From: Hydrogenophaga sp. IBVHS2
Lineage (GTDB): Bacteria > Pseudomonadota > Gammaproteobacteria > Burkholderiales > Burkholderiaceae_C
DNA: 64,000 nucleotides
NCBI RefSeq assembly: GCF_002127215.1
Contig: NZ_NFUT01000004.1
Location: 41,821 to 105,820, forward strand
Direction: 5' to 3'
Shown: piece by piece, positions 8,734 to 17,900 of the stretch
How positions within the stretch are numbered: position 1 is the first letter of the stretch
How the letters are laid out: each line of letters starts with the position of its first letter
Program-made: the position numbers and the translations under genes
The notes under the pieces: model-generated
What the model was told of the DNA's origin: nothing
Databases searched by the model: none
The model's input: only the letters and a program-made list of their open reading frames with translations

Positions 8734-11316
8734 TTAACCCCGGGTGGCGGCCTGTGCGATGGAAGCCGCGTCCACCCGGAAGAACGCCCGCAGCGCCGCC
8801 CGCGTATCGCTGCGCCCGAAGCCATCGGTGCCGAGCGTGGTGCAGCGGCGCTCAGCCGGCAGCCAGGCGCGGATGCTGTCGGGCAAGGCGCGCACATAGT
8901 CGCTGGCCATGACGATGCGGCCGGGTGAGTCCTGCAGCAGCTGCGCGATCCACGGCGTGCCGGTGCCGCTGTCGTCGCAGCGCTGTCCGTCGCGGGCCAG
9001 TTCGCTCCAGCTGGTGACGCTGATCACGTCGGCCCCCACGCCCTGCGCTTCAAGGGCCTGCGCGGCCCGGATGGCCTCGCCCACGATGGCGCCCGAGGCC
9101 ATCAGCACAACGCGGTCGGTCAGACCGGCGCCGAAGCGCGCGAAGCGGTAGGCGCCGCGCAGCACGCCCTCGGCCGCGCCCTCGGGCAGGTCGGGCATGG
9201 CCACGTTCTCGTTCATCAACGTGATGTAGTGGAAGACGTCGCGCTGCTCCACCAGCATCTCGCGCATGCCGGTGTCCAGGATGACGGCCAGCTCGCCGGC
9301 AAAGGCCGGGTCCCAGGCGCGGCAGTTGGGGATGGTGGCGGCCACCAGGTGGCTGCTGCCGTCCTGGTGCTGCAGCCCCTCGCCGCCCAGCGTGGTGCGG
9401 CCCGAGGTGGCGCCCAGCAGGAAGCCGCGGGCACGCTGGTCGGCGGCGGCCCAGATGGCATCGCCCACGCGCTGGAAGCCGAACATGGAGTAGTAGATGT
9501 AGAACGGCAGCATGGCCAGGCCGTGCACGCTGTAGCTGGTGGCCGCCGCCGTCCAGCTGGCAATGGCCCCGGCCTCGCTGATGCCCTCTTCCAGGATCTG
9601 GCCGTCCAGCGCCTCGCGGTAGCTCAGCACCGAGCCGATGTCTTCCGGCGCATAGCGCTGGCCCACGCTGCTGTAGATGCCGACCTGCTTGAACAGGTTG
9701 GCCATGCCGAAGGTGCGGGCCTCGTCGGCCACGATGGGCACCACGCGCGGGCCCAGCACCGGGTCCTTGAGCAGATTGCCCAGCATGCGCACAAAGGCCA
9801 TGGTGGTGCTCATCTCCTTGCCGCCGGCCTGCAGGGCAAAGCTGGCGTAGCGATCGAGGGCCGGCACCGGCACCACGTCGCACGCGGTCTCTCGACGCGG
9901 CATGGCGCCACCCAGGGCCTCACGCCGTTCACGCAGGTAGCGCATCTCGGGGCTGTCGTCGGCCGGGCGGTAGAAGCTCAGGCCGCGCGCCTGCTCGTCG
10001 GTCAGCGGCAGGTTGAAGCGGTTGCGGAATTCGATGAGTTCGTCGCCATCGAGCTTCTTCTGGCTGTGCGTGGTCATCTTGCCCTGGCCGGCGCTGCCCA
10101 TGCCGTAGCCCTTCTTGGTGTGGGCCAGGATGACGGTGGGCTGGCCACGGTGGGCGGCAGCGGCGGCGTAGGCGGCGTGGATCTTGACCAGGTCGTGCCC
10201 GCCGCGCTTGAGGCGGTCGATCTGCTCGTCGGTCATGCCCTGGGCAAGGGCCGCGAGCTCGGGGTTCTGGCCGAAGAAGTGGTCGCGGTTGAAGCGGCCG
10301 TCCTTGGCGGCAAAGGTCTGCATCTGGCCGTCCACCGTGTCGCCCAGGGCGCGCAGCAGGGCACCGTGGTGGTCGCGGGCAAACAGGCCGTCCCAGTCGC
10401 TGCCCCAGACCAGCTTGATCACGTTCCAGCCGGCACCGGCGAACAGGCGTTCGAGCTCGTCGATGATGCGGCCGTTGCCGCGCACCGGGCCATCGAGCCG
10501 CTGCAGGTTGCAGTTGACCACCCAGGCCAGGTTGTCGAGCTTTTCGCGGGCAGCCAGGGTGAGCGCGCTCATGCTCTCGGGCTCGTCCATCTCGCCGTCG
10601 CCGAACACGCCCCACACGGTGCGGCCGGCCGTGTCCTGCAGCCCCCGGTGCGCCAGGTAGCGCATGAAGCGGGCGTGGTAGATGGAACTGATCGGGCCCA
10701 GGCCCATGGAGCCGGTGGGGAACTGCCAGAAGTCCGGCATCAGCCAGGGGTGCGGGTAGCTGGACAGACCGCGCGCGCCGCTGGCGCCGGCGGTGATCTC
10801 CTGCCGGTAGTGCAGCAGGTCGGCCTCGGTCAGGCGGCCTTCCAGAAAGGCCCGCGCGTACACGCCCGGGGCGCTGTGCGGCTGGAAGAACACCAGGTCG
10901 CCTTGCCGGCCGGCGCGAAAGAAGTGGTTGAAGCCGGTCTCGAACAGGTCGGCCGCACTGGCGTAGCTGGCGATGTGGCCGCCGAGTTCGCCATACGCCG
11001 TGTTGGCCCGCACCACCATGGCCAGGGCGTTCCAGCGCATCAGCGAGGCCAGCCGCTCCTCGATGGCCAGATCGCCCGGGAACGGCGGCTGGCGGTCGGC
11101 CGGGATGGTGTTGACGTAAGGCGTGTTCAGGCTGGGCTTCCAGCCCACGCCCTGGTGCGCCGCCAGCCCGGCCAGGCCATCGAGCAGCTGGCGCGCCCGG
11201 GCCGGGCCGGCCTGCTGCAACAGGGCCAGAAAGGCTTCGTGCCATTCCGCGGTTTCCTGCGGGTCGGCGTCGATGGCGTGGAGGAGTTCGGAAGGGAGGG
11301 CGGAAGGGGCGTTCAT
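8734..11316 (-). CDS. Homodimeric E1 2-oxo acid dehydrogenase, AceE/MdeB type
   Basis: An 860-residue protein starting at MNAPSALPSELL, chosen over an upstream frame extension because it opens the conserved region. The thiamine-diphosphate motif is present as VFGDGEMDEPES through NLAWVVNCNLQRLDGPVRGN, as in AceE. Such E1 proteins decarboxylate pyruvate and transfer the acyl group to a lipoyl E2. No E2 (aceF) or E3 (lpd) gene is nearby, and the divergent neighbour is an Lrp-type regulator. That arrangement matches the Pseudomonas putida mdeB/mdeR pair, where the E1 uses 2-oxobutyrate from methionine breakdown. The main pyruvate E1 is therefore not the only reading. I leave the symbol blank for that reason. 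Confidence 0.88.
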   Translation of the reverse strand: MNAPSALPSELLHAIDADPQETAEWHEAFLALLQQAGPARARQLLDGLAGLAAHQGVGWKPSLNTPYVNTIPADRQPPFPGDLAIEERLASLMRWNALAMVVRANTAYGELGGHIASYASAADLFETGFNHFFRAGRQGDLVFFQPHSAPGVYARAFLEGRLTEADLLHYRQEITAGASGARGLSSYPHPWLMPDFWQFPTGSMGLGPISSIYHARFMRYLAHRGLQDTAGRTVWGVFGDGEMDEPESMSALTLAAREKLDNLAWVVNCNLQRLDGPVRGNGRIIDELERLFAGAGWNVIKLVWGSDWDGLFARDHHGALLRALGDTVDGQMQTFAAKDGRFNRDHFFGQNPELAALAQGMTDEQIDRLKRGGHDLVKIHAAYAAAAAHRGQPTVILAHTKKGYGMGSAGQGKMTTHSQKKLDGDELIEFRNRFNLPLTDEQARGLSFYRPADDSPEMRYLRERREALGGAMPRRETACDVVPVPALDRYASFALQAGGKEMSTTMAFVRMLGNLLKDPVLGPRVVPIVADEARTFGMANLFKQVGIYSSVGQRYAPEDIGSVLSYREALDGQILEEGISEAGAIASWTAAATSYSVHGLAMLPFYIYYSMFGFQRVGDAIWAAADQRARGFLLGATSGRTTLGGEGLQHQDGSSHLVAATIPNCRAWDPAFAGELAVILDTGMREMLVEQRDVFHYITLMNENVAMPDLPEGAAEGVLRGAYRFARFGAGLTDRVVLMASGAIVGEAIRAAQALEAQGVGADVISVTSWSELARDGQRCDDSGTGTPWIAQLLQDSPGRIVMASDYVRALPDSIRAWLPAERRCTTLGTDGFGRSDTRAALRAFFRVDAASIAQAATRG

Positions 11317-11350
11317 GACCGACGACTGTAGGCACAAGCGCCCGGCATGT

Positions 11351-11378
11351 GCTGCCAAAATGCCGACCATCTGGCAGC
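11351..11378. promoter_or_regulatory. Inverted repeat between divergent E1 and Lrp-type genes
   Basis: GCTGCC at 11351-11356 is mirrored by GGCAGC at 11373-11378 with 16 bases between. It lies in the 111-base divergent gap. A site for the adjacent Lrp-family regulator is plausible from position only. Confidence 0.3.
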
Positions 11379-11427
11379 CAGTCAGCCGATCGTGCTGCCG
11401 GACAACATCAACTCAGCACAAAACACC

Positions 11428-11889
11428 ATGGACCCCATCGACCGCCGCATCCTCCACGAGCTCCAGCACGACGGCTCGCTCTCCAACGTGGAGCTGGCGC
11501 GGCGGGTGGGCCTGTCGCCCTCGCCGTGTCTGGCGCGGGTCAAGGCCATGGAGCAGTCCGGCCTGATCCGCCGCTATGTGGCGCTGGTGGACCCGGCGCG
11601 GCTCGGGCTGGGCCTGAGCGTGTTCATCAACATCAGCCTCAAGACCCAGAGCAAGGAAGCCCTGGCCCGTTTCGAGGCCGGCATCGCCGACCACGAAGAG
11701 GTGATGGAGTGCTACCTCATGACCGGCGATTCCGACTACCTGATCCGCGTGGTGGTGGCCGACATGGCCGCGCTGGAGCGCTTCATCCTGGACCGGCTCG
11801 CCCCCATTCCGGAGATCGAGAAGATCCGCTCCAGCTTCACCTTGAAGCAGGTGCGCTACAAGACGGCGCTGCCGCTGCCAGGGCGCTGA
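11428..11889 (+). CDS. Lrp/AsnC family transcriptional regulator
   Basis: A 153-residue protein starting MDPIDRRILHELQHDGSLSNVELARRVGLSPSPCLARVKAME, a winged helix-turn-helix of the Lrp type, followed by the RAM ligand-binding domain with MECYLMTGDSDYLIRVVVADM (the GxxDY core). It is divergent from the E1 dehydrogenase gene and probably controls it in response to an amino acid. By analogy with MdeR this could be methionine or a breakdown product, but this is inference from gene arrangement. The preferred start gives the canonical DxxDRRIL opening. Earlier in-frame codons add an unrelated leader. Confidence 0.9.
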   Translation: MDPIDRRILHELQHDGSLSNVELARRVGLSPSPCLARVKAMEQSGLIRRYVALVDPARLGLGLSVFINISLKTQSKEALARFEAGIADHEEVMECYLMTGDSDYLIRVVVADMAALERFILDRLAPIPEIEKIRSSFTLKQVRYKTALPLPGR

Positions 11890-11910
11890 GGCCCCCGGCA
11901 ACACGGGCGA

Positions 11911-14900
11911 TCAGCTTCGCGCCAGCACCGGCCCCAGGACCCGCCCGGTGTGGGTGTCCAGCCGCACCACCTCGTCCGGCGCTGCGGCAGCCACGATGCG
12001 GCCACCGCCCGATCCGCCCTCGGGCCCCAGGTCGATGATCCAGTCGGCCTCGGCCATCACATCGAGGTCGTGTTCGATGACGACCACGCTGTGGCCGCCG
12101 TCCACCAGCCGGTGCAGCACGCGGATGAGCTTCTCCACGTCGGCCATGTGCAGGCCCACGGTGGGCTCGTCCAGCACATACAGCGTGTGCGGCGCCTTCT
12201 GGCCACGGCGGCCCACCTCGTCGCGCACCTTGGAGAGTTCGGTGACCAGCTTGATGCGCTGGGCCTCACCGCCCGACAGGGTGGGGCTGGGCTGACCCAG
12301 CGTGAGGTAGCCCAGGCCGACGTCCTTGAGCAGCTGCAGCGGGTGGCTGATGGCCGGCATGCTGGCGAAGAATTCCACCGCCTCGTCGACCGCCATCTGC
12401 AGCACGTCGCCCACGCTCTTGCCGCGCCAGGTCACGGCCAGGGTCTCGACGTTGAAGCGGGCACCGCGGCAGGTCTCGCAGGGCACCTTCACGTCGGGCA
12501 GGAAGCTCATCTCGATGGTGCGCATGCCCTGGCCTTCGCAGGTGGGGCAGCGGCCGGCGCCGGTGTTGAACGAGAAGCGGCCGGGGCCGTAGCCACGCGC
12601 CTTGGCTTCCAGCGTGTCGGCAAACAGCTTGCGCACCGTGTCCCAGAAGCCGATGTAGGTGGCCGGGCAGCTGCGCGGGGTCTTGCCGATGGGGGTCTGG
12701 TCGACTTCCAGCACGCGGTCCACCGGTTCGGTGCCGAGCACGCGCTGGCAGCCGACCCAGGCCGGGCGCTCGCCCGCGTCCCAGGCCTTGCGGCCGGCGG
12801 CGGTGCTGCGGGCGGTGACGGCGGCGGCCACGTTGGTGAGCAGCACGTCGCGGGCCAGGGTGGACTTGCCGGAGCCGGAGACGCCGGTGACGACCACGAG
12901 GCGGCGCAGGGGGACCTTGGCGTCCACATTCTGGAGGTTGTGGAGGTTCGCGCCTTTGACTTCGATCCACTCTTCCACCGGTTTCGTTGGCGGAGAGCTT
13001 GGGGGGGCGGCGGACGCGGGTGCGCCGGGCTCCTCATACGGCAGGCCCAAATCGTCGCCCGGCGCACCCGCGCCCGCCGCGACCTGGGCGCTCGTACCAG
13101 CCATGTCTGCACCCTTGGCTTTCGGCTTGCCCTTGCCCCGAGGGGATGGGGTGGCCCCGGGCGACGATTTGGGCTCGCCGTATGAGGAGCCCGGGGCCAC
13201 CCCATCCCCGGCGACCACCAAACGGCGAGCCTGCAACGGATGCTTCATCGCATGCAGCAGGTACCGCCCCGTCAAGGATTCCGGCGAAGCCGAGAGGTCG
13301 TCCACAGAACCCTGGGCCACCACCCGCCCCCCACGCCGACCCGCACTCGGGCCGATATCGATGATGTGGTCGGCCCGGCGGATGGTGTCCTCGTCATGCT
13401 CCACCACCACCAGCGTGTTGCCCTGCCCGCCCAGCTTGTGCAGGGCGTCCAGCAGGATGCGGTTGTCGCGCGCATGCAGGCCGATGGTGGGCTCGTCCAG
13501 CACATAGCACACGCCCTGCAGGTGGCTGCCCAGCTGGGCCGCCAGGCGGATGCGCTGCGCCTCGCCGCCGGAGAGCGACGGAGCGCCCCGGTCCAGCGTG
13601 AGGTAGCTCAGGCCCACGTCTTCCAGGAAGGCCAGGCGGCTTTCGATTTCCGGCAGCAGGTCGCGGGCGATGTCGGCCTCCCGGCCGGACAGGGACGATC
13701 CGTCCATCATCTGCCGCACCCGCTGGCGCACCTCGCCCACCGACAGCCGTGCGATCTCGGTGATGCCCACGCCACCGAACTTCACGGCGCGGGCCTGGGC
13801 GTTCAGGCGGGTGCCTTCGCAGGTCGGGCAGGCCTCGTCGGTGACGTCTTCCACCTCGGGTTCGGCAAAGCTCTGCTCGCGGCCTTTCTCGCGGTCGTCG
13901 CGCACCGAATCGTCCAGCGCCTTGCGCTGTTCGCGGCTCAGGCGCACGCCGGTGCCCACGCAGTCCGGGCACCAGCCGTGCTTGCTGTTGTACGAGAACA
14001 GGCGCGGGTCGAGTTCGGGGTAGCTGGTGGCGCAGATGGGGCAGGCGCGGGTGGTGGAGAAGCTCTCCACCCGGCCGATGTCGCGGGTGCTGCGGCCCTC
14101 CTGCAGGGCCGCGGCCAGGTCGTTCAACGGATGCAGCACGGTCAGCGTGCCCTTGCCCAGCTCCAGCGTGCGGGCAATGGCGTCGCGCAGCACGGTCTCC
14201 TGCGCCGGGTCGACCACGAAGTCGGCCACCGGCAGCTCGATGGTGTGTTCCTTGAAACGGTCGATGCGCGGGAAGCCGGTGGTGGGCAGGAATTCGCCGT
14301 CCACCCGCAGGTGGGTGTGGCCGCGCGGGCGGGCCCAGTCGGCCAGTTCGGTGTAGACGCCCTTGCGGTTGACCACCAGCGGCGCCAGCAGGCCGATGTG
14401 CTGGCCGCTGTAGCGGCGCAGGATGGCGGCCGCGATGCTGTCGGGGCTCTGCGGCATGACCGCCGCGCCATCGTGCACGCAGTGCTGGGTACCCAGCTTC
14501 ACATACAGCAGCCGCAGGAAATGCCAGACCTCGGTGGTGGTGCCCACGGTGGACTTGCGCCCGCCGCGCGACAGGCGCTGTTCGATGGCCACCGTGGGCG
14601 GAATGCCGTAGACCGCATCCACCTCGGGGCGGCCGGCCGGCTGCACGATGCTGCGCGCATAGGCATTGAGGCTTTCCAGGTAGCGGCGCTGGCCTTCGTT
14701 GAACAGGATGTCGAAGGCCAGCGTGCTCTTGCCCGAGCCGCTGACGCCGGAGATGACGTTGAATTGGCCGCGCGGAATGTCCACGCTGAGGTTCTTGAGG
14801 TTGTGTTCCTTGGCGTTGACGATGCGGATGGCGTCGGCATGCTCGGGCACCGGGCGCAGGCGCGGTGCCGGCTCGGCCGCCAGGGCCGGGCCGTCCATGG

Positions 14901-17900
14901 CCTCGGCGTATTCGCGCAGGGCCTGGGCGGTGTGGCTGGTGGGGTGCAGGCGCACCTCTTCGGGCGGACCTTCGGCCACGATCAGGCCACCGCCCGCCCC
15001 ACCCTCGGGACCGAGGTCGATCAGCCAGTCGGCGGCGCGGATCACGTCCAGGTTGTGCTCGATCACCACCAGCGAATGGCCGGCGTCCAGCAGCTTGCGC
15101 AGGCTGCGCATGAGCTTGGCGATGTCGTCGAAGTGCAGGCCGGTGGTGGGCTCGTCGAACAGGAAGAGCGTGCCCTTGCGCGAGAGCGGCTGGCGGCTGG
15201 CGCTGGCCGACTTGGCGGCCTCGGCCAGGAAACCGGCGAGCTTGAGGCGCTGCGCCTCGCCGCCCGAAAGCGTGGGCACCGGCTGGCCCAGCCGCACATA
15301 TTCCAGGCCCACATCGACAATGGGCTGGAGTGCGCGGATGACCTCGCGGTCGTTGGCAAAGCGTTGCGCCGCTTCGCTCACGGTGAGGTCGAGCACGTCG
15401 GCCACATTCATGGCATGGCCGTCGCGGGTGATGGTGACCTCCAGGATCTCGGGCCGGTAACGGCGGCCGTCGCAGTCCGGGCAACGCAGGTACACGTCGC
15501 TCAGGAACTGCATCTCCACATGCTCGAAGCCGGAGCCGCCGCAGGTGGGGCAGCGGCCGTCGCCGCTGTTGAAGCTGAACTTGGCCGGCGTATAGCTGCG
15601 CTGGCGGGCCAGCGGCGCATCGGCGAACAGGGCGCGGATGGCGTCCCACGCACCCACGTAACTCACCGGGTTGGAGCGCGCCGTCTTGCCGATGGGCGAC
15701 TGGTCGACGAACACCACATCGCCGAGCTGTTCGGCGCCCAGCAGGCGGTCGTGCGCGCCGGGCGATTCGGTCGACTGGCCGAAGTGCCGCATGAGCGCGG
15801 GGGCCAGCACGTCCTGCACCAGGCTGGACTTGCCGGAGCCGGACACGCCGGTCACCACCACCAGGCGCTGCAGCGGGATCTCCACCGACACGTTCTGCAG
15901 GTTGTGCTCGCGCGCACCTTCCAGGATGAGGCGCGGCGTGCTGTCGGTCACCGCCCGCTTGAAGCCCATGCCGATGGTCTTGCGGCCACCCAGGTAGGCG
16001 CCGGTGAGGGTGTCGGCGCGGCGGATGGCATGCGGCGTGCCGTCGAACACGATCTGCCCGCCGCGCTCGCCCGGGCCGGGGCCCATGTCGATCAGGCGGT
16101 CGGCGGCCAGCATCACGGCCGGGTCGTGCTCGACCACCACCAGCGTGTTGCCGGCATCGCGCAGGCGCAGCATGGCGTCGTTGATGCGGGCCATGTCGCG
16201 CGGGTGCAGGCCGATGCTGGGCTCGTCCAGCACGAACAGGGTGTTGACCAGCGAGGTGCCGAGTGCGGTGGTGAGGTTGATGCGCTGCACTTCGCCGCCG
16301 CTGAGGGTGCGGCTCTGGCGGTCGAGCGTGAGGTAGCCGATGCCGACTTCGCAGAGGTAGCGCAGGCGGGTGTTGATCTCGGTGAACAGGAGGTTGAGGG
16401 CCTGCTGCTCTCCTGTCATGTCTCGTCTGTTGGCGGGGGCGGGGGCGGAGGCAGGGGTCAGGCCGGGCTCCTCATACGGCAGGCCCAAATCGTCGCCCGG
16501 CCCGACCCCTGCCTCCGCTTCGCGCTCGGCCAACGAGGCAAAGAACACCCGCAACGACGACAACGGCAACAGCATCAGATCGTGCAGGCACAACCCCGGC
16601 AAGGCTTCCAGCTGCGCGCGCGACCACTTCACCCCGTTCGGCATGAAGCGCTTTTCGGGCGGCAGCACCGCATCCGCCTGTGCCTTCGTGCCGATGCGCC
16701 ACAGCAGGCTCTCGTTCTTGAGACGTGCGCCGCTGCAGGTCGGGCATTCGGTGTAGCTGCGGTACTTGGACAGCAGCACCCGGATGTGCATCTTGTAGGC
16801 CTTGCTCTCCAGGTACTCGAAGAACCGGTCCACGCCGTACCAGTGCTGGTTCCACTTGCCGTTCCACTGCGGCGAGCCGTGCTTGACCCAGTGCTGCTGC
16901 TCCGGCGTGAGCTTGGCCCAGGGCGTGTCGCGCGGAATGCCGCTGGCCTCGGCGTGGCGCATCAGGTCGTCCTGGCACTCCTTCCAGGCCGGGGTCTGGA
17001 ACACCTTGATGGCACCGGAGCGCAGGGTGAGCTTGTCGTTGGGGATGACCAGGCCGTAGTCCACCCCGATCACCCGGCCGAAACCGCGGCACGACTCGCA
17101 GGCACCGGCCGGCGAGTTGAACGAGAACATGGACGGCGCCGGGTCGGCGTAGCGGATGTCGCTTTCCGGGCAGTGCAGGCCGGTGCTGAATTTCCAGACC
17201 CGTTCTTCGCCCTCGGCGGACATCACGTGCACCGTGAGCTGGCCGCTGCCGCGCTTGAGCCCGGTCTCGATGGCCTCCATCACCCGGGCGGGTTCGGCGC
17301 TGCCCAGGCGGAAGCGGTCGGCCACCACGTCCAGCAGCTTGACCGACGCATCGCCGCGCTGCACCACGCGTTCGGACTGCACCCGGGTGTAGCCGCTGGC
17401 CGACAGCCACTGCTCGACCTCTTCGGCGCTGGTGTTGGCCGGCAGCTCCACCGGGAAGGTGACCACCAGGCGCGGGTCCGCCCCGGCCTCGGCACTGGCC
17501 ACGCGGCGGTGCAGCTCGGCCAGGATGGACTCGGGCGTGTCGTGGCGCACCGGCAGCGCGGTGTCGCGGTCGAACAGCGCCGCACCCCGCGCCATGAGCA
17601 GCTTGAGGTGGTCGTTGAGCTCGGTCATGGTGCCCACGGTGGAGCGGGAGCTGCGCACCGGGTTGGTCTGGTCGATGGCGATGGCCGGCGGCACGCCTTC
17701 GACCCGGTCCACCGCCGGCTTGTCCATGCGGTCCAGGAACTGGCGCGCGTAGGCGCTGAAGGTCTCCACGTAGCGCCGCTGGCCCTCGGCGAACAGGGTG
17801 TCGAACACCAGGCTGGACTTGCCCGATCCGCTGGGGCCGGTCACCACGGTGAGCTCGCCGGTGCGGATGTCCAGGTCGAGGTTCTTGAGGTTGTGCTGGC

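Noticed and set aside
8734..11316. Calling the E1 gene aceE without reserve
   Set aside because: Missing E2/E3 genes and an Lrp-type neighbour leave MdeB-type specificity equally possible, so no symbol was given.
9229..11331. Plus-strand open frame of 700 codons opposite the E1 gene
   Set aside because: Antisense shadow of a gene with a full thiamine-diphosphate motif.
13015..16518. Reading the three hairpins as a CRISPR array or transposon ends
   Set aside because: Only three copies, 69 and about 3200 bases apart, inverted in one case and without spacers, transposase or target-site duplications.
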